Assembly (NCBI GenBank): GCA_050252075.1
Contig: JBFWLP010000102.1
Location: 1-11,728 of the forward strand
DNA from: JAAYGT01 sp050252075
GTDB lineage: Bacteria > Pseudomonadota > Gammaproteobacteria > Burkholderiales > Burkholderiaceae_B
Length of the DNA stretch: 11,728 nucleotides
Direction of reading: 5' to 3'
The notes below the pieces were generated by a model. It was given only the letters and a program-made list of their open reading frames with translations, was not told where the DNA came from and did not search any database. The translations under genes and the position numbers were made by a program. Below are positions 1 through 6,965 of this stretch, piece after piece; position 1 is the first letter of the stretch; each line of letters opens with the position of its first letter.

Positions 1-84
1 TGGATGTGGTCCTACAATAACGAGCGCCCAAATATGGCATTGGGCGGTATCACCCCAAAACAGCGGCTGACCATGGCCGCATAG
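1..84 (+). CDS. IS3-family transposase OrfB, C-terminal fragment (5' end outside window)
   Basis: Frame 1 from the first base gives 27 residues and a TAG stop. The sequence includes YNNERPNMALGGITPKQRL, the signature that follows the last catalytic glutamate of the DDE (rve) integrase domain in IS3-family OrfB proteins (general form YNxxRPHxALGxxTP). In a complete element OrfB would be made as an OrfAB fusion by programmed frameshifting and would catalyse copy-out/paste-in transposition. Only the tail is visible, so whether the element is intact cannot be judged. The call to family is confident; the subgroup is not assigned. Confidence 0.8.
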   Translation, partial: WMWSYNNERPNMALGGITPKQRLTMAA

Positions 85-125
85 CATTGCTACTTCTGAG
101 CACCGTTAAAAATGGGGGGATTACC
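1..125 (+). mobile_element. Right end of an IS3-family insertion sequence (left part outside window)
   Basis: The segment holds the last codons of an IS3-type transposase (stop at 82-84), then about 40 bp of non-coding DNA ending in an A-rich then G-rich stretch (AAAAATGGGGGGATTACC, 108-125). That is the expected distance and look of the right terminal inverted repeat of an IS3-family element. Right after it, codons of a short-chain dehydrogenase begin in mid-gene, which marks the junction with target DNA. The exact last base of the element is uncertain by several bases (about 123-131), because the left terminus and the target duplication are not in the window. Confidence 0.6.
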
Positions 126-416
126 GTTCCATACGCAGCAGCCAAGGGTGCAATTATTCAATTGACTAAATCTCTTGCTCTAGAACTAGCCTCTACAGGT
201 ATCCGTGTTAACGCTCTTGCTCCAGGCTTCATCGATACGCCACTGACTCGACAGCACTCTGAACAAAAACGCCAACAGATTATTGCAAAGACTCCCTTGA
301 ATCGCTTTGGTCTGGCCGAAGAAATGATTGGGCCGGCCGTCTTTCTTGCCTCCAAAGCATCTAGCTATGTAACCGGCGCAACCCTGGTTGCTGACGGAGG
401 CTGGACCGCACAATAG
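126..416 (+). pseudogene. Short-chain dehydrogenase/reductase, C-terminal fragment cut by the IS element
   Basis: About 96 codons remain of a classical SDR, which is usually near 250 residues. The fragment starts at VPYAAAK, which contains the YxxxK catalytic pair (Tyr at 132-134). It continues through the ALELA..GIRVNALAPG segment, the DTPLT substrate-loop region, and the typical end FLASKASSYVTGATLVADGG. The N-terminal Rossmann fold with the TGxxxGxG nucleotide-binding motif and the catalytic Ser are missing and are replaced by IS sequence. An open frame does run from a TTG at 87 through the IS end into the fragment, but a product without the NAD(P) site could not be an active enzyme. Codons are rich in A/T at third positions (att, caa, act, tct), unlike the genes from 738 on, which suggests foreign origin. 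FabG-like and glucose-dehydrogenase-like SDRs share these motifs, so the substrate is unknown. Confidence 0.85.
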
Positions 417-476
417 CTCAATGGCAGCAATCAAACACTCTTAGTATTTCATTTTAATAAAACGCCACTGCTCTTT

Positions 477-515
477 ATGGCATTCAAAGCGGCCCAAGAC
501 ATCGTTGAATGCCAT
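477..515. repeat. Perfect 11-bp inverted repeat with 17-nt spacer, followed by a T run
   Basis: ATGGCATTCAA at 477-487 is the exact reverse complement of TTGAATGCCAT at 505-515. The spacer is 17 nt, and the right arm leads into five T's (515-519). On the + strand an RNA could form an 11-bp stem followed by a short U tract, so it may act as a weak intrinsic terminator downstream of the SDR remnant. The stem is only moderately G/C-rich and the loop is large, so a regulatory site or a remnant of a mobile-element end is equally possible. Confidence 0.5.
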
Positions 516-633
516 TTTTCTGACGGCTGCTTTAACGCAAAAAGACGCTCAGGAAAAATTGCTGGCATCGCTTTCCGAGACGGCACACGCCATTGAGGAC
601 GCCTACGCCGCCGGGCCGGCACCACCCCTTTAG
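505..633 (+). pseudogene. Possible decayed C-terminal coding remnant of unknown protein
   Basis: Read from 505, this frame gives about 42 codons to a TAG at 631-633. It includes FLTAALTQKDAQEKLLASL and AHAIEDAYAAG, an amphipathic, Ala/Leu/Glu-rich pattern like the last helix of a globular enzyme. Base composition shifts to G/C-rich coding style towards the 3' end. No credible start codon with a ribosome binding site is seen, and the left part overlaps the inverted repeat. The helix pattern faintly recalls the C-terminal end of class-III PLP aminotransferases (glutamate-1-semialdehyde aminotransferase type), but that is a weak impression. It could also be chance. Confidence 0.25.
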
Positions 634-674
634 ACAATATTGTAATAAGCTTATACTTTGAAACGCTTTATACT
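631..674 (+). promoter_or_regulatory. Candidate promoter region for the MFS-GST pair
   Basis: TAGACA (631-636) resembles a -35 box (5 of 6). TATACT occurs at 652-657 and again at 669-674, each 5 of 6 to the -10 consensus. Spacing from the -35 candidate to the first TATACT is only 15 bp, and no good -35 lies upstream of the second. The palindrome ATAAGCTTAT (645-654) between the elements could bind a regulator. This is composition-level evidence only. Confidence 0.3.
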
Positions 675-737
675 GCGTCAGTCACGCTCCACCCGTGTTA
701 CCCGCCCCCGTCGGCTGTCTTTAGGTGTTCTACATCC

Positions 738-1931
738 ATGTCCTCCGCCTCGTCTGGTTTGCGCAACAAAAACCTGCTGCTCCTTATCCTTTGCCAGGGG
801 CTGTTCTATATCAATAATGTCACTTTTATCGCGATCAACGGGTTGGTGGGCTTCAGCCTGACGCCCGTTCCCTGGATGGCGACGCTGCCGGTCATGGGCT
901 ATGTGGTCGGGGGCGCGCTGTCCACGCCGCTGGTAGCCCGCACCCAAAGCCGCTACGGGCGCAAGAAATCGTTCCAGCTGGGCCTGCTGGTGGCCATTGG
1001 ATCGGCACTGCTGTGTGCGGCCGCCGTATGGTTCAAAAGCTTCTGGCTGCTGGTCGCCGCCACCTTCATCGCCGGCTACTACAGCGCCAATGGCCAGCTG
1101 TACCGGTTCGCCGCCGCCGAAGTGGTCGACGCAGGCATGCGGGAAAAAGCCATTTCCTGGGTACTGGCCGGCGGCCTGATGGGTGCAGTGGTGGGCCCGA
1201 ACCTGGCCAAATACACCAAAGATGCGGCGGGTCACCCCTTTATGGGTGCCTATCTGGCCCTGGCAGTCGTTGGGCTGATTGCCGTGTTTGTCATGCGCGC
1301 CATTCATTTCCCCGACGACGCACGCACCAGCGCTCCCACGCAAAGCGGTCGACCCCTGGGCGATATCGTGCGCCAGCCGGTGTTCATTGTGGCGGCCCTG
1401 GGCGCCGCGCTGGGCTATGGCATCATGAACCTGCTGATGGCCGCCACGCCTTTGGCCATGGAGGTCGCCGGTTTCGAGTTTTCCAGTACGGCCACGGTGT
1501 TGCAATGGCATGTGATCGGCATGTTTGCTCCGGGCTTCTTCACGGGTTCGCTCATCAAGCGTTTTGGCATTCTGCCCATTATGTCGGCGGGCTTGCTGCT
1601 GAATCTGGCCTGTATCGGCACCGCGCTGTCGGGCACCGAGTTCATTCATTTCCTGGTCAGCCTGTTCCTGCTGGGCGTGGGCTGGAATTTTCTGTTCACC
1701 GGGGCCACGGCTCTGGCAACCCGGGCCCACACACCGGCCGAGCGCGACAAAGCCCAGGGCGCGATCAACTTTGTGGTGTTTTTCGTGATGGCGATCTCGT
1801 CGTTCAGCTCCGGCGCGCTGGTAACCACTCAAGGCTGGTATTGGCTGAATATCGGCTCGCTGGTTCCTGCCGCCATCGTTGCATTCGCCTTATTGGGGTT
1901 ATATTTTCAACGTTCAAAAGTTATCGCCTAG
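738..1931 (+). CDS. Major facilitator superfamily transporter, substrate unknown
   Basis: The product is a 397-residue integral inner-membrane protein of normal MFS length, with hydrophobic segments consistent with 12 helices. The loop between TM2 and TM3 carries a motif A variant, ARTQSRYGRKK (about 67-77), the MFS hallmark that gates conformational change. A hydrophilic central loop (about 190-210) separates the two six-helix halves. A matching inter-helix motif, TPAERDKAQGAINF (332-345), lies in the second half. Such proteins move small solutes by proton-coupled symport or antiport, and the direction cannot be read here. The ATG at 738 is preceded by AGGTG (723-727) at 10 nt, a modest Shine-Dalgarno site. 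The GST gene follows 44 bp downstream on the same strand, so the two are probably co-transcribed. An efflux role beside a detoxifying GST is an inference. Confidence 0.85.
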   Translation: MSSASSGLRNKNLLLLILCQGLFYINNVTFIAINGLVGFSLTPVPWMATLPVMGYVVGGALSTPLVARTQSRYGRKKSFQLGLLVAIGSALLCAAAVWFKSFWLLVAATFIAGYYSANGQLYRFAAAEVVDAGMREKAISWVLAGGLMGAVVGPNLAKYTKDAAGHPFMGAYLALAVVGLIAVFVMRAIHFPDDARTSAPTQSGRPLGDIVRQPVFIVAALGAALGYGIMNLLMAATPLAMEVAGFEFSSTATVLQWHVIGMFAPGFFTGSLIKRFGILPIMSAGLLLNLACIGTALSGTEFIHFLVSLFLLGVGWNFLFTGATALATRAHTPAERDKAQGAINFVVFFVMAISSFSSGALVTTQGWYWLNIGSLVPAAIVAFALLGLYFQRSKVIA

Positions 1932-1975
1932 GCACCCTTTCATTGCCCAGGCATTTTGCTACCTCGGAGCCTACT

Positions 1976-2581
1976 ATGAAGTTGTTCGTAAAACCCGGCG
2001 CGTGTTCGCTTGCCCCCCACATCGTTCTGCACGAGCTGGGGCTGCCCCACGAGATCGACGTCGTTGACACCAAAGCGGGAAAAACCGCCTCGGGGCAAGA
2101 CTACCGTGCGATCAACCCGAAAGGCTACGTACCCGCCCTGCAGCTGGGCGACGGCACCGTACTGACCGAAGGCGCCGCCATTGTGCAGTACCTGGCCGAC
2201 AACCACCCCGAAAAAGGCCTCGCACCCGCCCCTGCCTCGGTGGAACGCGCCCACATGCAGGCATGGCTGAACTACACCGGTGCTGAATTGCACAAGAATT
2301 TTGCCCCGCTGTTCAACCCCGACGCCCCCGACGCGGCCAAAACCATGGCACGCGAGAACCTGGCGCGCCGGCTGGCGCTGGTGAACACCCACCTGGAAAA
2401 CCGCGACTACCTGCTCGGATCGTCGTTCAGTGTGGCCGACCCTTATCTGTACGTTGTACTGACCTGGTCGCGTTTTGTGAAGCTGGATCTGGCGCCCTGG
2501 CCCGCACTGACCGCCTACGTGGAACGCATGGCGGCCCGCCCGTCGGTACAGGCGGCACGTGCGGCCGAAGGGCTGAAATAA
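1976..2581 (+). CDS. gstA: Beta-class glutathione S-transferase
   Basis: The product is a 201-residue cytosolic enzyme of the bacterial beta class, which conjugates or reduces electrophiles with glutathione. Visible signature residues are Cys10 in PGACSLAPHI, the active-site cysteine of beta-class GSTs; the NPKGYVPAL segment with cis-Pro53; the glutathione-contacting Glu65 in LTEGAAIVQYLAD; and His106-Lys107 in the helical domain, at the same positions as in the Proteus mirabilis enzyme. The N-capping box SVADPYLY (152-159) marks the C-terminal fold. The start is well supported: ATG at 1976 is preceded by GGAG (1966-1969) at 6 nt. It follows the MFS gene closely and ends 10 bp before the stop of the convergent permease gene. 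The family is certain; the in vivo substrate is not. The symbol is given by similarity to beta-class gstA genes. Confidence 0.93.
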   Translation: MKLFVKPGACSLAPHIVLHELGLPHEIDVVDTKAGKTASGQDYRAINPKGYVPALQLGDGTVLTEGAAIVQYLADNHPEKGLAPAPASVERAHMQAWLNYTGAELHKNFAPLFNPDAPDAAKTMARENLARRLALVNTHLENRDYLLGSSFSVADPYLYVVLTWSRFVKLDLAPWPALTAYVERMAARPSVQAARAAEGLK

Positions 2582-2591
2582 GCCCGGCCCG

Positions 2592-3392
2592 TCAGTGACC
2601 GGACAGCATCCCGTCGCCCGAGTGATGGCGCTGGGATGCATGCCAGCTGAGCAGGCGCCGCTCAAAGAATTCAATCGCCTTGAACAGGATCACACCCAGC
2701 ACGCACAGCAAGGCCAGCGCCACAAACACCGTGGGTGTGTCAAAGCTGCCCTGAGCCACCAGAATAACGTGCCCAAGGCCCGAGCCTCCGGCCACGAACT
2801 CGCCCACAATTGTTCCCACCAGCGCGAAGGAGACCCCCACCTTCATTCCGGCAAACAGGCTGGGCAGGGCGTTGGGAAAACGGATTTTCCACAGTATTTT
2901 GGCGCGCGTTGCCTGATTCACCCGTGCCATATCCAGCATTTCCGGATCGGTGGACTTCAGCCCCAGAACCGTATCAATCAAAATGGGGAAAATGGCGATG
3001 AGCATGGCCACTGCAATTTTCGGGGCGGCACCGGTACCCAGCCAGATAACGAACAACGGGGCCAGTGCCACTTTGGGCACGGCATTCATGGCCACCAGCA
3101 AGGAATACAGGGTACGGTCAAGAAACCGGGAATACACAATGCCGATGGCGGCAATCACCCCCAGCACCACGGCCAGTGCAAACCCGGCCAAGGTGGTCAG
3201 CAAGGTATCCCAGCTTTGCCACAGCAAATAGGCGGGTGACTGAAAGAACTCCAGCACGATTACCGACGGCGCCGGCAGCAGGAATTCGCGAACCCCGGCC
3301 AAGCGCACACCGGCCTCCCACAACAGCAGCAACACAATCGTGGTCAGAACGATTTCGCGACTGCCTTCCGTTTTTTCCCATAACTGACGCAT
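2592..3392 (-). CDS. ABC transporter permease, SsuC/TauC family
   Basis: This is an inner-membrane permease of the binding-protein-dependent (BPD_transp_1) type, 266 residues, the usual length for SsuC, TauC and ThiX-like proteins. About six hydrophobic segments are seen. The cytoplasmic EAA loop that docks on the ATPase spans about residues 151-185 (EMLDMARVNQATRAKI, then RFPNALPSLFAGMKVG). Three starts are possible: GTG at 3401, ATG at 3398 (sharing an A with the ATPase stop TGA), and ATG at 3392. I chose 3392 because AAGGGG (3406-3401) lies 8 nt before it, whereas it is too close to the other two. It is the last gene of the hyuA operon and almost overlaps the ATPase gene, which suggests translational coupling and a homodimeric permease core. 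The hydrophilic C-terminal tail contains several histidines. The substrate is unknown. Confidence 0.9.
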   Translation of the reverse strand: MRQLWEKTEGSREIVLTTIVLLLLWEAGVRLAGVREFLLPAPSVIVLEFFQSPAYLLWQSWDTLLTTLAGFALAVVLGVIAAIGIVYSRFLDRTLYSLLVAMNAVPKVALAPLFVIWLGTGAAPKIAVAMLIAIFPILIDTVLGLKSTDPEMLDMARVNQATRAKILWKIRFPNALPSLFAGMKVGVSFALVGTIVGEFVAGGSGLGHVILVAQGSFDTPTVFVALALLCVLGVILFKAIEFFERRLLSWHASQRHHSGDGMLSGH

Positions 3393-3397
3393 TGCCA

Positions 3398-4171
3398 TCA
3401 CCCCTTGTAAATTCCCAGTTCGCGGAAGGTTTCCCGAATATCCACGACATACTCCTCGAACGCCGGAGTATTGCGCACATCCAGGCTGCGTGGCCGCTCC
3501 AGCTGCACGTCAATAACCTTGGCAATGCGCCCGGGATTGCGTGCCATGATGACGACGCGGTCGGCCAGATACACGGCCTCGACAATGGAATGGGTAATGA
3601 ACACAACGGTTTTGCGGGTAGCCAGCCAGGTGCGCTGCAGCTCGGAATTGAGCTCGTCACGGGTGAACGGGTCGAGCGCCCCGAAAGGCTCATCCATGAG
3701 CAAAAACTGCGGATCGGTGAGCAGTGCCCGGCATATCGACACGCGTTGGCGCATACCCCCCGAAAGCTCGCGCGGATAGCGATCCATGAAGGCTTCCAGG
3801 CCAAATGTTGACAGCAGCTCACGCGCCCGGTCGCGGTAGGCGGCCGGATCGTAGCCGTGGAACTCGGCGGCGATCAGCACGTTGTCCAGCACCTTTCGCC
3901 ACTCCAGCAGCAAATCGCGCTGAAACACCACCCCCATGTTTTCGGGGGGGCGTTCAATGGGTTTGTCCTGAAGGGTCAGGCGGCCTTTGGATACAGGCTC
4001 CAGCCCGGCCATACACCGCAGCAACGTGCTTTTTCCACAGCCGCTGGGGCCCACAATGCAAACGAACTCGCCCTCGGGTATCGTTAGATTGATATCGCGC
4101 AGAGCCTGCACAGGGGCCCGTGTTGAGGTGTAAGTCTTGTCAAGGCCTTGTATATCCAGAAAGCCAGCCAC
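3398..4171 (-). CDS. ABC transporter ATP-binding protein, SsuB/TauB family
   Basis: The product is a 257-residue cytoplasmic ATPase that powers the importer with the neighbouring permease and binding protein. All nucleotide-binding motifs are intact: Walker A GPSGCGKST (41-49), Q-loop Gln84 in VVFQRD, ABC signature LSGGMRQR (136-143), Walker B FLLMDEP with Asp160 and Glu161, D-loop ALD, and the switch His194 in ITHS. The C-terminal stretch after MARNPGRI is typical of the nitrate/sulfonate/taurine group. The start is a GTG at 4171, 6 nt after AAGGGG, and 15 bp after the stop of the binding-protein gene. The stop overlaps the alternative starts of the permease gene. TauB/SsuB-type ATPases serve sulfonates, pyrimidine thiamin precursors, riboflavin and other small molecules, so the fold does not define the cargo. 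Confidence 0.95.
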   Translation of the reverse strand: MAGFLDIQGLDKTYTSTRAPVQALRDINLTIPEGEFVCIVGPSGCGKSTLLRCMAGLEPVSKGRLTLQDKPIERPPENMGVVFQRDLLLEWRKVLDNVLIAAEFHGYDPAAYRDRARELLSTFGLEAFMDRYPRELSGGMRQRVSICRALLTDPQFLLMDEPFGALDPFTRDELNSELQRTWLATRKTVVFITHSIVEAVYLADRVVIMARNPGRIAKVIDVQLERPRSLDVRNTPAFEEYVVDIRETFRELGIYKG

Positions 4172-4186
4172 GTAGTTCCCCTTGGA

Positions 4187-5191
4187 TCAGTTGGTTACAA
4201 ACTCGTTGGTGTAGTAATCACCGGGTTTTTTACCGGGCTTGATCAAACCGGTTTGTTCCATGGAGGCAATGGCTGCTGCCCAGTCCTGGTCGGTTTGTAC
4301 GCCAATGGGCAGATCGCCGCCGGTCGGGCTGCGGAAGAATGCCTTGTAGGCCTGGATCTGTCCGCGCAAGACGTCGGGGTCCAGACGCGCATTGGGGCGT
4401 TGCGCAATGATGGCCTCGACAGCCTCTTCAACGTGGCCGTCGTAAATGTAATTCCATGCGCGCAACTGAACCTGCACGAACCGCTTCACGGCGTCTTTCT
4501 TGGACGACAGCACGGCGGGCGTGGACACCAGGCCATAGCTGGGGAAACTGATGCCGCTGTCGGCCAGCAACAGGGCATCGGCCTTGCGCGTCTTGTTCAC
4601 CATGGGCTGGCCAAACGGGGCCTGCGACATGAACCCGTCGGCATTGGCCGACACATAAGTGGACACCATGGCGCTGGGCGCCACCATGACAACCTCGACG
4701 TCGCTGCGCGACAGGCCGTTGGCCTTCAGGTAGGGATCGATAAAGGGTGCCCAGGGGCTGGTGGTGAAACAGACAATTTTCTTGCCGATCAGGTCTTTCG
4801 GCGATTTGACACCGAACTTTTCGTCGAGCATGACCGCCAGGTCGCCGGTTCGCGCAAAGCCGGCAATGGAAATGAGGTCCAGCCCGTTTTCGCGGGCGAC
4901 CGCCATGGTGCCCACCGAAACCTGGCCGATATCGACCTTTCCGGCGCCAAGCAGTTGCAGTGTGTTGATGGTGCCGGTGCCGTCCTGGATTTCGACATTC
5001 AGCCCGGCCTCTTTGAACCACCCTTTTTGCTGCGCCAGATGCATGGCGCCGTGCATGCCCCATGGCGAGAAATCCAGCCTTACCAACAGCGAATCGGCCG
5101 CCATCGCCGGCGTTGCCGCCAGCGCCGCCCCCGTAACCGCCACCGCCGTCAACTTTGAAACCCAGGTTGAAACTTTAGAAAATACTCTCAT
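4187..5191 (-). CDS. Periplasmic substrate-binding protein, NMT1/THI5-like (ABC importer)
   Basis: The product has 334 residues. It begins with a Sec signal peptide: basic start, hydrophobic core at about 14-27, and an AxA site TPAMA at 27-31, so cleavage is likely after Ala31. The mature part opens with LLVRLDFSPWGMHGAMHLAQ and KGWFKEAGLNVEI, the usual start of NMT1/THI5-like and SsuA/TauA-like receptors, followed by LQLLGAGKVDIGQVSVGTM (about 79-96), the ligand-cleft motif region. ATG at 5191 has GGAG (5201-5198) at 6 nt. It lies 49 bp after hyuB and 15 bp before the ATPase gene in the same operon, so it probably feeds the substrate that HyuA/HyuB processes. Known relatives bind thiamin pyrimidine, riboflavin, alkanesulfonates, taurine and other small polar molecules. 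The actual ligand cannot be named. No lipobox cysteine is seen, so it should be a free periplasmic protein. Confidence 0.92.
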   Translation of the reverse strand: MRVFSKVSTWVSKLTAVAVTGAALAATPAMAADSLLVRLDFSPWGMHGAMHLAQQKGWFKEAGLNVEIQDGTGTINTLQLLGAGKVDIGQVSVGTMAVARENGLDLISIAGFARTGDLAVMLDEKFGVKSPKDLIGKKIVCFTTSPWAPFIDPYLKANGLSRSDVEVVMVAPSAMVSTYVSANADGFMSQAPFGQPMVNKTRKADALLLADSGISFPSYGLVSTPAVLSSKKDAVKRFVQVQLRAWNYIYDGHVEEAVEAIIAQRPNARLDPDVLRGQIQAYKAFFRSPTGGDLPIGVQTDQDWAAAIASMEQTGLIKPGKKPGDYYTNEFVTN

Positions 5192-5209
5192 GCCTATCTC
5201 CGGTAGATC

Positions 5210-5223
5210 GCCCCGCAGGGGGC
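5210..5223. repeat. Short GC hairpin between hyuB and the binding-protein gene
   Basis: GCCCC (5210-5214) pairs with GGGGC (5219-5223) across a 4-nt loop in the 49-bp gap between the hyuB stop and the binding-protein start. It has no T run, so it is not a convincing terminator. It could act as an mRNA-stabilising or processing hairpin that sets different levels of enzyme and transporter. A chance fold is quite possible. Confidence 0.25.
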
Positions 5224-5240
5224 CAGGTTAAACACCACGC

Positions 5241-6965
5241 TTATGCATGCACGGTTGAACGTAACGCCTCGGTGGCTTCCCGGTCGACGTTGCCAGTGCG
5301 TTCGTCGACCACGACTTTATGATACGAGCGAGCATAGGCCGCCGTAATTTTTTCGTTCCATACGTCCCGGCCAATGGCATCCCAGTCGCGCAACAAAGGG
5401 TCGCCAAACCCGCCACCCCCGGGCTGCACATGGGTGACCAGATCGTTTTTGCGGATCGTCATGCCCACTTTGCTGGGCAACGATGCGGTGCTGCCGTCCT
5501 GCTCAAGCAGGTTCTGTGCCGGTTGAGCTTCCAGGCCGCCTTCCAGACCGTACGGCGCGTATTTCATGCGATCGGCACGAAGCTGAAGCAAGGCCTCGTC
5601 GGACAAAACGCGATAGCTGCGCTTGACGCCCAGACCGCCGCGATACTCGCCGGCGCCGCAGGAATCGGTGACCAGCTCGTACGATTCGACACGCACCGGG
5701 TGCCTGGCTTCCAGCGTTTCCACCGGCGTATTCGACAAGTTCTGGGAAGCATTGGTAATGGCCTCGATCCCGTCGCGATCGGGACGCCCGCCCCAGGCAC
5801 CGCAGATCATGTCCACGATAATGTAGGGTGAGCCGTCGGGTTTCTTGCCCGACAGGCACACGACCGTATTGCCGCCTTCGCCCGCGGCCGGAATGCGGTC
5901 CGGTACGACCTGGGCCAGCGCACCGAGCATGGCATCGAACACGCGATACCCCGTCAGGGCGCGCGCCGCCACGGCAGCCGGTTCGCGTGGATTCAGCACC
6001 GACCCTTCGGGTACCGTAATGTCCACACAACGGAACACCCCGGCATTGTTCGGGACATCGCCCTTCAATGCGCACCGCACACTCAGGTAAGTACACGACT
6101 TGGTGTACGACATGGTGGAATTGATGGCCGCTTTCACCTGGGGAGCCGACCCGGCGTAGTCCACGCTCAAGTGGTCGTCGTGCACGGTCAGTGCCACCTG
6201 GATACGTATCGGATCGGGCGACAGGCCATCGTCGTCGATGTAATCGGTGAAATGGAATGTGCCCTTGGGCCAGCGCCGGATTTCCTCGCGGGTGAGGCGC
6301 TCGGCGTAATCCATCAGCTCCGCAAAGTAGGTGCGTGCCGCGTCACGCCCGTAGCGGTCGAACAAGGCGGTCAGTTCACGAACGCCCACCCGGGACGCGG
6401 CAAACTGCGCACCCAGGTCCCCCAGGACACGGTCGGGAACGCGCACGTTGCGTTCGATGATGCGCGCGATGGTTTCGTTGCGCTTGCCGGCTTCGTACAG
6501 CTTCAGGGCCGGCAAACGAATGCCTTCCTGATAAATTTCGGTGGAATCGCTGGCATTGGAGCCGGGCACCCGCCCCCCCACATCGGTGTGGTGGCAAATG
6601 ACCACGCAATAGCCCTCGATCTCGCCCTGGTAGAAGAAAGGAACAAACATGAAGATGTCGGGCAGATGCATGCCGCCTTCATAGGGATCGTTCAGTATCA
6701 CGGCGTCGCCGGGTTGCAGATCCTTGCCGAAGCGTTCCTTGACCACCGCCATGGCCTCGGGAATGGCTCCCAGGTGCAGCGCGATGGTTTTGGCCTGCGC
6801 AATCATGTTGCCGTGCCGGTCGCAAATGGCGGCCGAGTAATCCATGACGTCTTTCACGATTTCTGAACGCGCCGTACGCAGCACCGTGTAGGCCACCTCG
6901 TCGACAATGGCGTCCATCGCATTCTTGATCACCGCAAAGGTAATAGGATCGAGCGTCGTGCTCAT
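5241..6965 (-). CDS. hyuB: Hydantoinase B / oxoprolinase family protein (HyuB)
   Basis: The product has 574 residues, the full usual length of the HyuB (hydantoinase_B) family, which forms the second subunit of ATP-dependent amide- and lactam-opening enzymes with HyuA. Conserved segments are seen in order: DPITFAVIKNAMDAI (6-20), DYSAAICDRHGNMIAQ (42-57), NDPYEGGMHLPD (92-103), HHTDVGGRVPGS (125-136), EIYQEGIRLP (143-152), and the C-terminal GGGGFGDP (516-523). The His/Asp-rich motifs at 100-128 are the likely metal site in this family. The ATG at 6965 overlaps the TGA of hyuA (ATGA), so translation should be coupled and the subunits made in equal amounts; an upstream in-frame start at 7016 lies inside hyuA and is not needed. 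Relatives include N-methylhydantoinase, 5-oxoprolinase, caprolactamase and the carboxylases of acetone and acetophenone. Which reaction applies here is open. Confidence 0.93.
   Translation of the reverse strand: MSTTLDPITFAVIKNAMDAIVDEVAYTVLRTARSEIVKDVMDYSAAICDRHGNMIAQAKTIALHLGAIPEAMAVVKERFGKDLQPGDAVILNDPYEGGMHLPDIFMFVPFFYQGEIEGYCVVICHHTDVGGRVPGSNASDSTEIYQEGIRLPALKLYEAGKRNETIARIIERNVRVPDRVLGDLGAQFAASRVGVRELTALFDRYGRDAARTYFAELMDYAERLTREEIRRWPKGTFHFTDYIDDDGLSPDPIRIQVALTVHDDHLSVDYAGSAPQVKAAINSTMSYTKSCTYLSVRCALKGDVPNNAGVFRCVDITVPEGSVLNPREPAAVAARALTGYRVFDAMLGALAQVVPDRIPAAGEGGNTVVCLSGKKPDGSPYIIVDMICGAWGGRPDRDGIEAITNASQNLSNTPVETLEARHPVRVESYELVTDSCGAGEYRGGLGVKRSYRVLSDEALLQLRADRMKYAPYGLEGGLEAQPAQNLLEQDGSTASLPSKVGMTIRKNDLVTHVQPGGGGFGDPLLRDWDAIGRDVWNEKITAAYARSYHKVVVDERTGNVDREATEALRSTVHA

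Larger units (their letters stand above)
417..737. other. Intergenic region, 321 bp, no intact gene
   Basis: The region lies between the SDR remnant and the MFS gene. It contains the 11-bp inverted repeat and the possible coding remnant listed separately. The last 100 bp are A/T-rich with a 10-bp palindrome ATAAGCTTAT (645-654) and two TATACT hexamers, which is where a promoter for the MFS gene would be expected. No complete gene or RNA gene is visible. Confidence 0.6.

Noticed and set aside
678..1832. Long open frame on the - strand opposite the MFS gene (384 codons)
   Set aside because: It is the antisense shadow of a clear MFS gene in high-GC DNA. Its product is rich in His, Gln, Gly and Arg, with no domain pattern and no ribosome binding site.
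1013..1975. Upstream extension of the GST frame through the MFS gene, which would suggest a 522-residue fusion
   Set aside because: The extension is an out-of-frame reading of the MFS gene. The GST has its own ribosome binding site and ATG at 1976, and the beta-class N-terminus starts there.
2570..2585. GGGCT-GAAATA-AGCCC hairpin at the GST stop as a bidirectional terminator
   Set aside because: The stem is only 5 bp and has no T run on either side, so it does not meet the pattern of an intrinsic terminator.
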